A stretch of DNA of 64,000 nt from Bacteroidota bacterium (GTDB lineage: Bacteria > Bacteroidota > Bacteroidia > Flavobacteriales_E > Vicingaceae), in assembly GCA_013112545.1 (NCBI GenBank), contig JABFGJ010000009.1, forward strand, positions 62,001 to 126,000. Direction: 5' to 3'. Positions 23,081 through 32,498 of this stretch are shown in pieces (position 1 is the first letter of the stretch; every line of letters starts with the position of its first letter). The position numbers were made by a program, and so were the translations under genes. The notes under the pieces are model-generated. The model was not told the DNA's origin. It saw only the letters and a program-made list of their open reading frames with translations, and ran no database searches.

Positions 23081-25273
23081 ATGAATAATTTACTAATAGA
23101 AATTGGAGAAAACCTGAACACTCAAGAAACTCAAAGGATTGAGCAAACATTGAGAAAAAAAACAGGCATTAGCTTAGTTTCTATTTCTGATTCTGGTGAA
23201 TTGCAGGTAGAGTGGGACGCTAATAAAATCACCAAGTCCGAGATTATTAAATCCATAAGTTTATTGGGATTAAACATTGCAGGTGTAAAAAGTGCCCAAG
23301 CGCACACTCATCAAGCAGATCATGAGCATGGCCATTCTTTTCTTCATATTTTAGGGGAGAACACTGAGCTCTATTATGCCATTATTAGCGGAGCTTTTTG
23401 GATTTCTGGACTTGTTTTTTCTTTTACAGCAGCTCCAGATTATATTGCTACTTCACTTTTTGTTATTGGGGCTATTTTTGGAGGGGTTTTTACATTTTCT
23501 TCCGCAGGAATTGGTCTATTAAGAGGGAAATTTGAAATCGATTTTCTTATGCTTTTTGCAGCAATCGGAGCTGCGTTTTTAGGCAAATGGGGAGAAAGTG
23601 CACTGCTATTATTCTTGTTTAGCTTAGGTCATGCTCTAGAGGAATACGCCATGAAGCGAGCAAGGAAGTCAATATCAGCGCTTTCAGACTTAGCACCACC
23701 AATGGCTCTGATAATGCAGAATGGAGAATTAAAAGAAGTCCACATTAAAGAACTTAAAGTGGGCGATATAATTGTGGTTAGGCCAAATACTAAAATTGCT
23801 GCAGATGGTGTTGTCATAAATGGGACTAGCCCAGTAAATCAAGCAGCGATAACAGGCGAAAGCATGCCTGTTACAAAACACCCAAGTGCTACATGGCAAG
23901 AAGATTTAGAGATAAAAAAACTACGCCCAGAGCATCGAGTGTTTGCGGGAACAATTAATGGCAATGGAGCGCTAGAAATAAAAGTATTGAAAGAGGCAAA
24001 AGATAGTACTCTTGCTCGATTAATTTATTTAGTAAAAGAGGCTGAAACACAAAAGTCACCGACACAACACCTTACAGATAAATTTGAAAAATACTATGTC
24101 CCTTCTGTTTTGGTTGTTGTCATCCTATTATTATTTGCATTTGTCATTGTCGAAGAATCTTTTCAAGAAAGCTTTTATCGAGCCATGTCTGTATTGATTG
24201 CTGCTTCTCCATGTGCATTAGCCATTTCAACACCAAGTGCAGTTTTAGCTGGAATTGCAAGAGCAGCACGCCAAGGAGTATTAATTAAAGGCGGCAGACC
24301 ACTTGAAGATTTAGGAGGAATTAGTACCATTGCTTTTGATAAAACAGGGACATTAACCGAAGGCAGGCCAACCTTAACACATGCTATTCCATTTGGAGAC
24401 GTATCGAAAGTTCATTTATTAAAAGTTGCAGTAGCAGTTGAAGCATTAAGCGATCATCCTTTGGCAGCAGCAATTGTAGATGGAGGAAGAAAAGAATTAG
24501 GGGATATGGATATTCCAAATGCTGAAAATCTGAAAGCTTTAATTGCTAGAGGTATTCAAGCCGATTGGAATGGTAGTCTTGTTCATATTGGAAACCGGAG
24601 ACTTTTTGAAGAGTTAACGGGAGAACCGTTACTTGAGGAAATAGATCATAAAATGGCTGAACTAGAATCAGAAGGTCATACGGCTATGATTGTACATCAA
24701 GATGATAAATACTTGGGTATAATATCAGCAATGGATGTCGCAAGGCCTGAGGCTATTTCAACATTAGCTGCTTTGAAAAAAATAGGCATCAAGCGGATGG
24801 TTATGCTCACTGGCGACAATCAAAAAGTAGCAAATGCTATTGCTAAAAATATTGGAATAACAGATCCTATGGGTAGTTTACTTCCAGAGGATAAGGTAAG
24901 CGCAATTGAACAACTAAAGGAACAAGGTGGAAGTGTAGCCATGGTTGGTGATGGGGTGAACGATGCACCGGCAATGGCAAAAAGCACTGTTGGTATTGCT
25001 ATGGGGGCAGCAGGCTCTGATGTAGCATTAGAAACAGCCGATATTGCTCTGATGGCCGATAGGTTAGATAACCTTCCTTTCGCTATTGGTTTGAGTAGAA
25101 AGGCAAATTTGATCATAAAACAAAACTTAATCATCAGTTTGGGCATGGTAGCTGTTTTAGTTCCTTTAACCATGATGAGCACAATAGCAATAGGACCTGC
25201 TGTAGTTTTTCATGAAGGCTCAACCCTTGTTGTAGTTCTGAATGCTTTAAGGTTGTTAAAGTATAAAATGTAA
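23081..25273 (+). CDS. P1B-4-type heavy-metal P-type ATPase
   Basis: The 730-residue ATPase exports a transition metal from the cytoplasm. The N-terminus is a ferredoxin-like metal-binding domain without CxxC, followed by a His-rich stretch (HTHQADHEHGHS, about residues 76-87). The actuator loop has ITGESMPV, the phosphorylation site is Asp420 in DKTGT, and the hinge is MVGDGVNDAPA. TM6 has SPC (376-378) instead of CPC, and TM8 has HEGST from His711. These two mark subgroup P1B-4 (Co, Fe(II) or related). No regulator lies nearby. Confidence 0.9.
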   Translation: MNNLLIEIGENLNTQETQRIEQTLRKKTGISLVSISDSGELQVEWDANKITKSEIIKSISLLGLNIAGVKSAQAHTHQADHEHGHSFLHILGENTELYYAIISGAFWISGLVFSFTAAPDYIATSLFVIGAIFGGVFTFSSAGIGLLRGKFEIDFLMLFAAIGAAFLGKWGESALLLFLFSLGHALEEYAMKRARKSISALSDLAPPMALIMQNGELKEVHIKELKVGDIIVVRPNTKIAADGVVINGTSPVNQAAITGESMPVTKHPSATWQEDLEIKKLRPEHRVFAGTINGNGALEIKVLKEAKDSTLARLIYLVKEAETQKSPTQHLTDKFEKYYVPSVLVVVILLLFAFVIVEESFQESFYRAMSVLIAASPCALAISTPSAVLAGIARAARQGVLIKGGRPLEDLGGISTIAFDKTGTLTEGRPTLTHAIPFGDVSKVHLLKVAVAVEALSDHPLAAAIVDGGRKELGDMDIPNAENLKALIARGIQADWNGSLVHIGNRRLFEELTGEPLLEEIDHKMAELESEGHTAMIVHQDDKYLGIISAMDVARPEAISTLAALKKIGIKRMVMLTGDNQKVANAIAKNIGITDPMGSLLPEDKVSAIEQLKEQGGSVAMVGDGVNDAPAMAKSTVGIAMGAAGSDVALETADIALMADRLDNLPFAIGLSRKANLIIKQNLIISLGMVAVLVPLTMMSTIAIGPAVVFHEGSTLVVVLNALRLLKYKM

Positions 25274-25327
25274 TTAGAATAACCGATTGAATTAACAACA
25301 TTTCAAATTAGTAGCTTTAACCTCAAT

Positions 25328-25573
25328 ATGAACTCAGACACAAAACAACAAAGTCAACATGAGATACTCATGCAATTAGTGACTATGAAAATGCCTTTTG
25401 GCAAATATCAAGGTCGTTTGATTTGCGATTTACCTGAACACTACATCGTGTGGTACAGACAAAAAGGGTTTCCAAAAGGAAAGCTGGGTGTATTGATGGA
25501 AACAATATATGAAATCAAACTGAACGGGTTAGAAGATTTATTAATACCCTTAAAAAATAGAATCAGTAAGTAG
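25328..25573 (+). CDS. DUF3820 family protein
   Basis: The 81-residue protein contains MPFGKYQGRLICDLPEHYIVWYRQKGFPKGKLG, the DUF3820 core. Related short modules are linked to nucleases or exonuclease fusions in other bacteria, but stand-alone members are uncharacterised. A near-consensus -7 box (TAGCTTTA, 25312-25319) lies eight bases before the ATG. Its last 11 bases overlap the end of the convergent outer-membrane-protein gene. Confidence 0.85.
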   Translation: MNSDTKQQSQHEILMQLVTMKMPFGKYQGRLICDLPEHYIVWYRQKGFPKGKLGVLMETIYEIKLNGLEDLLIPLKNRISK

Positions 25574-26414
25574 TCTTTTGTTTTTTCCAAAGAATGCGAA
25601 GACCTATGCTATGATTGTAGCTATATGTGTTTAAAAATTCTGTTAAATTGGTTTGGGTATAATATAAGTTGTAATAAATATCAGCGATTATTTTTTCTGA
25701 AACACTAAATTTTAAGCCTAATCCTCCGCCAACACCATATCCTATACCACCTGGCTTTCTGTTAAAGTCATTGTCAATAGGATGTTGAATCTCATATTCT
25801 ATTTGATTGAGAATAAAGTAGTTTCTTTTCAATTTAACCCCATTTATATTGCCAAATAAAGCAAGATATGCATTTGTTTCATTTTCGTGAAAATAACTAA
25901 TTTGCGTTCCCATATTTAAGTTAAATCGAGATTCCTCTCCATAAATAGGGAATTTTTCATAACGATAAGGCTCAAGTGTGTTGCTGTTTTGAGGATCTCT
26001 AATGGCAACAGTAAAATACTGTTCATACTTCAATTGAATTGAGTTAAATTCAATAAAAGCGGCAATTAAATTTGAAAATTGGTAGCCTAGATGTATTCCC
26101 AATTCAGCTGTAGTTTTGTAACTTGATTCTATAGGGTACTCATCAATAGAGTATGGATGAACAAAGTAATAGTCAAACGTTTGTTTTAAATCTTGTCTAT
26201 TAAAAATGTAATTGATGCCATAATTAGTAACACGAGGTGAACCTGAATATAGAATAGCTGTATTATTATTAGCAAAAAAAGCACCTACATTAATACCAAT
26301 TGAGAAACGAGAAGCGGAAGTGTCCTCTATTTCATATTCGTAATCATCTTGTGCGAGTATTGATGTATTAAAAAATAAAAAACTAAGAAATATAAAAAGA
26401 AGTTTTGAGCGCAT
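25563..26414 (-). CDS. Predicted outer-membrane beta-barrel protein
   Basis: The 283-residue product has a signal peptide (LLFIFLSFLFFNTSILAQ) then an acidic linker (DDYEYEIEDTSASRF). The rest consists of barrel-like strands (FSIGINVGAFFANN, AELGIHLGYQF, FNLNMGTQISYF, GGIGYGVGGGLGLKFS) and ends SYNHSIGLRILWKKQKTTY. I cannot name a family. The 3' end overlaps the DUF3820 gene by 11 bases. A Fur-like box lies about 225 bases upstream in the divergent spacer, closer to the neighbouring CoA-transferase promoter. Confidence 0.7.
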   Translation of the reverse strand: MRSKLLFIFLSFLFFNTSILAQDDYEYEIEDTSASRFSIGINVGAFFANNNTAILYSGSPRVTNYGINYIFNRQDLKQTFDYYFVHPYSIDEYPIESSYKTTAELGIHLGYQFSNLIAAFIEFNSIQLKYEQYFTVAIRDPQNSNTLEPYRYEKFPIYGEESRFNLNMGTQISYFHENETNAYLALFGNINGVKLKRNYFILNQIEYEIQHPIDNDFNRKPGGIGYGVGGGLGLKFSVSEKIIADIYYNLYYTQTNLTEFLNTYSYNHSIGLRILWKKQKTTY

Positions 26415-26636
26415 TTCATTTTATTAATTGAACAAGGTTACTATTTTTTTAGATTACAGCTATCCTAAACAATCAGATTAACAAACTAAAACACTGATTA
26501 AATCTATTGATAATTTCTATTTTGATGATTACAGATAAGAAAAGTAGTTTTATATTTTTTGCTTCCTATTAATAGGATGACTAGCCCAAATAGTAAAATA
26601 AAATCCAATAGGGTATCATAATTAAATTTAATCGAA

Positions 26637-26651
26637 TGATAATGATTAGAA
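26637..26651. promoter_or_regulatory. Candidate Fur box (7-1-7)
   Basis: TGATAATGATTAGAA agrees with the 7-1-7 Fur box TGATAATnATTATCA at all but two fixed positions. It lies about 30 bases upstream of the -33 element of the CoA-transferase promoter and between two divergent genes. Fur regulation is an inference from this one match. Confidence 0.4.
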
Positions 26652-26683
26652 AATTTTCTTTGTTATAACTGATACTTATCATT

Positions 26684-26712
26684 TTGTTTAGACTAGCTAA
26701 ACTATAAATTTG
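26684..26712 (+). promoter_or_regulatory. Promoter for acetyl-CoA hydrolase/transferase gene
   Basis: TTG (26684-26686, preceded by TT) and TAAATTTG (26705-26712) are 18 bases apart, the same spacing as for trxA and lon. The start codon at 26737 lies 24 bases after the -7 box. Confidence 0.65.
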
Positions 26713-26736
26713 AACATCATTTTTAAACAAGTTAAG

Positions 26737-28002
26737 ATGTACAAAACAATCAGTGCTGAAGAAGCTGTAAAAGTTATTAAATCAAATGATAGGGTATATA
26801 TACAAGCTGCAGCTGCGGCTCCACAAGCATTAATGAATGCCATGACCGAAAGGCATGAGGAATTAAGAAACGTAGAAGTTTGCCATTTACATGTAGAAGG
26901 AGACACTCGATATGCAGACCCAAAATACAAAGACAGTTTTCATGTCAATTCATTTTTTATTGGCAAAAATGTAAGACACACTTTACAAGCTGGAAATGGA
27001 TCTTATACACCGGTTTTTCTAAGCGAATTGCCTTTGCTTTTTAAACGCAATATTTTACCTGTAGATGTTGCTTTAATTCAAGTTTCACCTCCCGACAAAC
27101 ACGGTTATTGTTCTTTGGGAGTGTCGGTAGAAGCGACCTTAGCAGCTATAGAAAATGCCAAACATGTAATTGCGCAAATAAACAATCAAATGCCTCGTGT
27201 TCATGGTGATGGAATTATTCATGTTTCAGAATTAAATAGCTTAGTTGAAGTGGATAGTCCATTACCAGAACACCTAATGGCTGAACCCACAGTAATTGAA
27301 AATAAAATCGGAGACTTTATTGCCGAATTAATCGAAGATAGAAGCACTTTGCAAATGGGTATTGGAAATATTCCGAATGCCGTTTTGGCACGACTTGGTA
27401 ACCATAAAGACCTTGGTTTGCATACAGAAATGTTCTCTGATGGAGTAATTGATTTGATTTTAAAAGATGTAATTAATGGGAATTATAAAAAAATAAATAG
27501 AGGTAGAGCTTTGACAACCTTCTTGTTAGGTAGTAAGCGTTTATACGATTATGTTGATGATAATCCATTTATAGAAATGAAATCTTGCGATTATGTTAAC
27601 GAGGTCAGTAATATAAAATTAAACCCCAAAATGGTAGCCATCAACTCAGCCATTCAAGTTGACTTATCGGGTCAGGTTTGTGCTGATTCTATTGGAACAA
27701 GAATGTATAGTGGAGTAGGAGGCCAAATGGATTTTATAAGAGGCGCTAGTTTAAGTAAAGGTGGCAAGGCTTTTATTGCAATGCCTTCAACAACAAAATC
27801 TGGAATTAGTAGAATCGTTCCTTTTCTTAATTTAGGTGCAGGTGTGGTAACAACTAGAGCGCATGTGCAATATATCGTAACAGAATATGGAGTTGCAGAT
27901 TTATATGGCAAAACAATAAAGCAAAGACAAAAAGCTTTGTTGCAAATTGCACATCCTGATCATCAAGAAAAATTAGAAAATGCGTATTTTGAATTGACTT
28001 AA
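26737..28002 (+). CDS. Acetyl-CoA hydrolase/CoA-transferase family protein
   Basis: I choose the ATG at 26737 (MYKTISAEEAVKVI), giving 421 residues; the longer frame begins at a TTG inside the -7 element. The protein matches the acetyl-CoA hydrolase/4-hydroxybutyrate CoA-transferase family, with N-terminal Rossmann-like domain, LQMGIGNIPNAVLARLG, MFSDGVIDLI, GVGGQMDFIRGA and the C-terminal EYGVADLYGKTIKQR. It should move CoA between acetate and another acyl group, or hydrolyse acyl-CoA. Neighbours do not define the substrate. It is monocistronic behind its own promoter. Confidence 0.88.
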   Translation: MYKTISAEEAVKVIKSNDRVYIQAAAAAPQALMNAMTERHEELRNVEVCHLHVEGDTRYADPKYKDSFHVNSFFIGKNVRHTLQAGNGSYTPVFLSELPLLFKRNILPVDVALIQVSPPDKHGYCSLGVSVEATLAAIENAKHVIAQINNQMPRVHGDGIIHVSELNSLVEVDSPLPEHLMAEPTVIENKIGDFIAELIEDRSTLQMGIGNIPNAVLARLGNHKDLGLHTEMFSDGVIDLILKDVINGNYKKINRGRALTTFLLGSKRLYDYVDDNPFIEMKSCDYVNEVSNIKLNPKMVAINSAIQVDLSGQVCADSIGTRMYSGVGGQMDFIRGASLSKGGKAFIAMPSTTKSGISRIVPFLNLGAGVVTTRAHVQYIVTEYGVADLYGKTIKQRQKALLQIAHPDHQEKLENAYFELT

Positions 28003-28029
28003 TTCAAAATAATCCTTTAATCAAGGGTC

Positions 28030-29520
28030 TTATTTTTGTTTTATTTCAATATTTAAGACTTCTATTGCTCTGTCCATTGGAATTGCAAAGCCAATTCCCT
28101 CAACATCTTTGTGAGCAATCTTTTCTTGAATTATTCCAATAATTTCTCCTTTCTCATTTAGTAGTGGCCCACCGCTATTTCCTGGACTTACAGCAACATC
28201 GGTTTGTAAAAAGATATTGTTGTCGCGCTTTCTTTTTCCACTTAATATTCCTTTTGCTACACTTTGACCTAACTCTAATTCATAAGGAGTTCCAATAGTT
28301 AAAACATTAATACCTATATTGTTACCATCGGTTGTATTAATTGGTAATGCTTGATAACCTTCGCCAGTTATATCAATGATTGCAATATCGTTTGGAAAAT
28401 CATAAGCTATCAATTTAGCTTGTAATTTCATGCCATTCGAAAATTTCACCTCTATTTTTTGGGCTCCATCTACAACATGATAAGCTGTCAATACATATCC
28501 TTTGTCGTTAATAATAACTCCACTACCATGTCCGCCATCTCCTGATATAATAGTAACACAAGACGAATTAGCATATTGAATCATTTTGCTTAAGTCTTCA
28601 AAGGCAGGATTTGTTATCTCATCTAGAACTATACTCTTTTTAGTACTATCATCCTTGTTGATTAATAAACCTGAAACATCATCACTTTTACTCACCATGT
28701 TTATGAATTCTGGGTCATGAAATAATTGAGAAATTCCTAATTCAAAAGTTGGCATTATGGTAGCAATAAAATAATACATTCCTTGTCTATATTTGTAAAT
28801 AGGCTCAGTAAGCTTTTTAAGGGCAACTTTCCCAGTTGATCGATCAAAAACTTGCCACTCTAATTTCATTTTTGTAATCCCGACCGCATTTTGACCAAAC
28901 ACCACATACTTTTTATGTATTTCATATATATTGGTTTCGATATCAATTAACCGAACTCCGATTACATACCTTGGTCTTCTCTTGAAGTTTTTATCTGGGT
29001 CAGAAAATAATTTCTTGTTTTCTGTGAATGGGTTTTGAATTCCTGCTTCTTGAAGGTAATCATAGAATTTTTTGGCAAATGTTTCTTCATCAGGTATAGA
29101 AGCCGATTTCCATATGATATCTTCATTATCTTTTTTTAGACTTTTCTTATGTCCAATAATTTTATTGTTTTCAACATCAGATATAAAACGGTCAAATACA
29201 ACCATAACACTATTACTATCAAATTCTATCTTAGGGATAGCTGGGGTTAATGTTGCTTTTATAATTTTAGGAATTCTTTTTGGCCTTTCGATTAATGAAT
29301 CTTTTAATACTTCATATCCATCTACTTTAAGCTCTATTAAAATTTTATCGTCAATTGCTTCTTTCCAATTGAATTTAACCTTACAAGGTGCTTGACACTT
29401 AAAAACTCCATTCATGTATATATTAGCGGAATCTGGGGTAGAAGAATAAGTGTAATAGTACTGTGAATACACATTCTGGCAAAAGAAAATGATAATTAAT
29501 AGTAAAAAGGTATTTTTCAT
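28030..29520 (-). CDS. Secreted PEGA-like/HtrA-type serine protease
   Basis: The 496-residue protein has a signal peptide (1-19), then a PEGA-like sheet (STPDSANIYMNGVFKCQAPCKVKF to about residue 92) and a long middle region of unknown type. The C-terminal trypsin-like domain has His348 (TAYHVV), Asp378 (FPNDIAII) and Ser449 (GNSGGP), the full S1C triad. No PDZ domain follows, unlike DegP. It is the last gene of the 34.4-28.0 kb unit, three bases after the GT9 gene. It probably acts in the periplasm on envelope proteins or peptides. Confidence 0.82.
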   Translation of the reverse strand: MKNTFLLLIIIFFCQNVYSQYYYTYSSTPDSANIYMNGVFKCQAPCKVKFNWKEAIDDKILIELKVDGYEVLKDSLIERPKRIPKIIKATLTPAIPKIEFDSNSVMVVFDRFISDVENNKIIGHKKSLKKDNEDIIWKSASIPDEETFAKKFYDYLQEAGIQNPFTENKKLFSDPDKNFKRRPRYVIGVRLIDIETNIYEIHKKYVVFGQNAVGITKMKLEWQVFDRSTGKVALKKLTEPIYKYRQGMYYFIATIMPTFELGISQLFHDPEFINMVSKSDDVSGLLINKDDSTKKSIVLDEITNPAFEDLSKMIQYANSSCVTIISGDGGHGSGVIINDKGYVLTAYHVVDGAQKIEVKFSNGMKLQAKLIAYDFPNDIAIIDITGEGYQALPINTTDGNNIGINVLTIGTPYELELGQSVAKGILSGKRKRDNNIFLQTDVAVSPGNSGGPLLNEKGEIIGIIQEKIAHKDVEGIGFAIPMDRAIEVLNIEIKQK

Positions 29521-29523
29521 TTA

Positions 29524-30501
29524 TTATGGTTTATCAAATTTATTAATATCAATAGAGTGGGCGCAATCGAAATGACCTAGTGGACATTCGTGTTTTCCAT
29601 GTAATCCGCATGGTCGGCAAGGTAAATCCAATTCACTCTCAATTATTTTTGAATGAATGCTAAGTGGCCCAAAACCAAAATGTGGTACTGTTGAACAATA
29701 GACTACATTAATTGGCGCATTTAGTGCTGAGGCAAGATGTAAAGGAGCAGTTTCATTAACATAATTCATTTTTGCTTTTGCCATCAATGCAGCGCTTGCT
29801 AAGATGCTCAGTTTTCCAGCTAGATTGTTTATGTTTTTTCTTTCAGTGTGTAATCTAATTTCTTCACACTCTTCATAATCATCTTTACTTCCTAGTAAAT
29901 AAATTATCCAATTATCATTAAACGAAAGAATTAGTTCAATCCATTTGACTTGAGGGAATTGTTTAGTTCCCCAATTAGAAATAGGAGCAATACACACATA
30001 AGGAAACTCTTGAAACTTAGCAATAGCAGCAATATCAGAACTTCGAGGATAAAGCTTTGGTGCTACGTATTTTTTATCAGTTAAATCATTTATTAATGCA
30101 AGATTTCTGCTTGTCTCATGTGAACCATTAATTCGATAAATAACTTTTTTATCGAAAAATATTGAAAATGGATTTTTAGAAAAGCCTCTTAATATTTTGC
30201 CTTTTGAAAGAACAGTTATAAGTCCTGAGACGAAGTTTCGTTGTGTATTTATTACAATGTCATAATTCTTTTTTCTAAAGATTAAGATTAACCGAATTAG
30301 ATTTTTGTATTTATTCGTAAATCTTTTCCATACATAAAGTTGATTTAACTTGGGGTGCCCCATTAAAATCTCTTGATTACCTTGATTGACAAGGAAATCG
30401 ATTTTAGTCTCTGGAAAATGTTGCGCTATTTTTTCTATCAGCGGTGTTGTAAGCACAACATTACTTATTGTAGAAGTTTGTATGATTAAGATTCTTTTCA
30501 T
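29524..30501 (-). CDS. Glycosyltransferase family 9 (heptosyltransferase-like)
   Basis: The 325-residue protein has the GT9 layout: KRILIIQTSTISNVVLTTPLIEKI at the N-terminus, WGTKQFPQVKWIELI and YLLGSKDDYEECEEIR in the donor-binding half, and NETAPLHLASALNAPINVVY as the conserved donor-site region. The Cys-rich end CRPCGLHGKHECPLGHFDC is typical of Bacteroidota members. It likely adds a sugar, perhaps a heptose, to LPS core at the inner-membrane face. It starts four bases after dapD in a tightly packed unit that also holds an LptF/LptG permease, which supports an LPS role. Confidence 0.87.
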   Translation of the reverse strand: MKRILIIQTSTISNVVLTTPLIEKIAQHFPETKIDFLVNQGNQEILMGHPKLNQLYVWKRFTNKYKNLIRLILIFRKKNYDIVINTQRNFVSGLITVLSKGKILRGFSKNPFSIFFDKKVIYRINGSHETSRNLALINDLTDKKYVAPKLYPRSSDIAAIAKFQEFPYVCIAPISNWGTKQFPQVKWIELILSFNDNWIIYLLGSKDDYEECEEIRLHTERKNINNLAGKLSILASAALMAKAKMNYVNETAPLHLASALNAPINVVYCSTVPHFGFGPLSIHSKIIESELDLPCRPCGLHGKHECPLGHFDCAHSIDINKFDKP

Positions 30502-30505
30502 TGGC

Positions 30506-31333
30506 TTAAACTGCTACTTCAAAATCACGCAAAACTTGATTTAAAGACGTTTTTTTGTCTGTGCTTTCTTTACGTTTTCCAATTATCAGGGCACAAGGTA
30601 CTTGAAAATCACCGGCTTTAAAAGACTTGGTATATGAACCAGGTATTACCACCGATCTTGAAGGTACAAACCCTTTGTATTCAACTGGTTTGTCACCACT
30701 TACATCTATTATTTTAGTTGACTTAGTAAGCACAACATTTGCTCCTAAAACAGCTTCTTTTTCTATGTGAACCCCTTCAACAACAACACATCTCGATCCA
30801 ATAAAGCAATTATCTTCAATAATGACAGGCGAAGCTTGAAGTGGCTCTAATACACCACCAATTCCAACGCCGCCACTTAGGTGCACATTTTTTCCTATTT
30901 GCGCACAAGAACCAACTGTAGCCCATGTGTCAACCATTGTGCCTTCATCTACATATGCTCCAATGTTTACATAAGAAGGCATTAAAATAACTCCTTTTGC
31001 TACAAAAGATCCATAACGAGCTATAGCGTGAGGTACAACACGAACTCCTTTTTTTGCATAATTAGATTTTAAGGCCATTTTATCGTGAAATTCGAATGGA
31101 CCTATTTCTATGGTCTCCATTTTCCTAATTGGAAAGTATAAAACAACAGCCTTCTTTACCCACTCGTTTACTTGCCATCCAGAATTTAAAGGCTCAGCAC
31201 ACCTTAATTTCCCTTCATCTATCAATGCTAAAACCTCTTCTATAGCGGCTTTGTGTGATGCAACTTCCAGCAGAGATCTATCATTCCATGCCAACTCGAT
31301 TTGTTCCTGAAGTTCCTTTAATTTATGTTCCAT
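30506..31333 (-). CDS. dapD: Tetrahydrodipicolinate N-succinyltransferase
   Basis: The 275-residue left-handed beta-helix enzyme succinylates tetrahydrodipicolinate in the lysine/meso-diaminopimelate pathway. The hexapeptide region runs from about residue 105 to 215 (VVPHAIARYGSFVAKGVILMPSYVNIGAYVDEGTMVDTWATVGSCAQIGKNVHLSGGVGIGG, not quoted in full order elsewhere). The motif SGGVGIGGVLEPLQ is diagnostic of DapD. It starts inside the end of the GT4 gene (11-base overlap) and is followed four bases later by the GT9 gene, so a cell-wall precursor enzyme is co-expressed with LPS-type genes. Confidence 0.96.
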   Translation of the reverse strand: MEHKLKELQEQIELAWNDRSLLEVASHKAAIEEVLALIDEGKLRCAEPLNSGWQVNEWVKKAVVLYFPIRKMETIEIGPFEFHDKMALKSNYAKKGVRVVPHAIARYGSFVAKGVILMPSYVNIGAYVDEGTMVDTWATVGSCAQIGKNVHLSGGVGIGGVLEPLQASPVIIEDNCFIGSRCVVVEGVHIEKEAVLGANVVLTKSTKIIDVSGDKPVEYKGFVPSRSVVIPGSYTKSFKAGDFQVPCALIIGKRKESTDKKTSLNQVLRDFEVAV

Positions 31334-32498
31334 GATTTAAAAAAATTGAGTTTAATGTTTTGGTGCTATTTTCCCAATTGTAATTCTTAGTGATAAATAG
31401 TTTTCCGTTTTTAGCAATTTTATTTGCAAAATTTTGATTGTCTATGAGTTTTACAATTTGTTCTTTATATTCTATTGGTTTATCACCAATTAATATGCTT
31501 TCACCGTCTATTGCTTGCAAAGCGTTGTTAGCTAATGGAGATGTAATGCAAGGAATGTTCATTGACATAGCCTCCAATAGCTTATTTTGTAGCCCAGTTC
31601 CTATTTGCATCGGAGCTATAAAAATTTTTGTTTTAGCATAGTATTCCCGCATGTCGTCAACCCAACCTGTCACCTTAATTCTGTCACTTGCCAATTTTTG
31701 AACTGATTGACTTGGATTAGCACCTGCAATTACCAATCTAACATTAGGATGTGTTTTCCAAACTAGAGGTAAAATTTTATCAACTAAAAATGAAACTCCA
31801 TCAATATTAGGAGGGTAGGACATGTTTCCAGTAAAAAGTAATTCAAATTCGGGACTTAGGTTTTGAGGTTTAAAATATTCTTCATTAACTCCGTTTCTTA
31901 CAATCTCTATTTCGTTATTTTTTGCATGAACTATTAATTCTCGATCTTGCTCAGATATGATAATTTTATGATTAAAACTTGAAAAAATAAAATGCTCATA
32001 GCGTTTCAATCTTGTTGATTCTATGCGTACAAACGGTTTTAGGTAAAAAGAAGCTTTGTCTATTCTTCTCTCCATGCCTTGGCTTAAAGCATCCATATAA
32101 TCAAGCGTTTTAGGACAGTGCTTGTAGTCTTTTACGTATTCTGCAACCCTAATTAATTGACAAAACAAATGCTCAATGTTCTTGTTCTTGAAAAAGTTAT
32201 GAATCTGCTTTTTAGCTTTTCTATTATAAAAGTATGCTACTTGCATGGGCAACTTACTTAGAAACAAACTAAAAGCTAAATTGATAAGGATTGATATTTT
32301 AGAAAGCTTAAACACCTTAATTTCTTTACAATAAGGCTCTAATTGCTTTAAGCTATATTCATCTACATTGCCCACGTTGATTGTGCACAAATAAATTTCA
32401 TGTGTTTTAGACAACTCTTGAATTTGATAAAAGGCTCTTAATTTATCTCCTTTCTCTAGAGGATATGGAAATCTAGATAATACTATTCCTAACCTCAT
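31323..32498 (-). CDS. Glycosyltransferase family 4, TIGR03087-like
   Basis: The 391-residue protein has a GT-B fold. The start MRLGIVLSRFPYPLEKGDKLRAFYQI resembles sugar transferases of the PEP-CTERM/XrtA-associated type (TIGR03087). The donor-binding half has LLFTGNMSYPPNIDGVSFLVDKILP, VRLVIAGANPS, KVTGWVDDMREYYAKTKIFIAPMQIGTGLQNKLLEAMSM and CITSPLANNAL, all classical GT4 features. It likely transfers a hexose to a lipid-linked or surface glycan. It overlaps lptF/G by four bases and dapD by 11. Confidence 0.85.
   Translation of the reverse strand: MRLGIVLSRFPYPLEKGDKLRAFYQIQELSKTHEIYLCTINVGNVDEYSLKQLEPYCKEIKVFKLSKISILINLAFSLFLSKLPMQVAYFYNRKAKKQIHNFFKNKNIEHLFCQLIRVAEYVKDYKHCPKTLDYMDALSQGMERRIDKASFYLKPFVRIESTRLKRYEHFIFSSFNHKIIISEQDRELIVHAKNNEIEIVRNGVNEEYFKPQNLSPEFELLFTGNMSYPPNIDGVSFLVDKILPLVWKTHPNVRLVIAGANPSQSVQKLASDRIKVTGWVDDMREYYAKTKIFIAPMQIGTGLQNKLLEAMSMNIPCITSPLANNALQAIDGESILIGDKPIEYKEQIVKLIDNQNFANKIAKNGKLFITKNYNWENSTKTLNSIFLNHGT

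Larger units (their letters stand above)
26415..26736 (+). other. Intergenic spacer with Fur-like box and promoter
   Basis: This 322-base divergent spacer contains no credible gene. Its right half carries a 15-base Fur-like site, an 8-bp inverted repeat (AATGATAA at 26635-26642, TTATCATT at 26676-26683) and a clean promoter. I see nothing definable in the left 200 bases, which are AT-rich. Confidence 0.6.
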
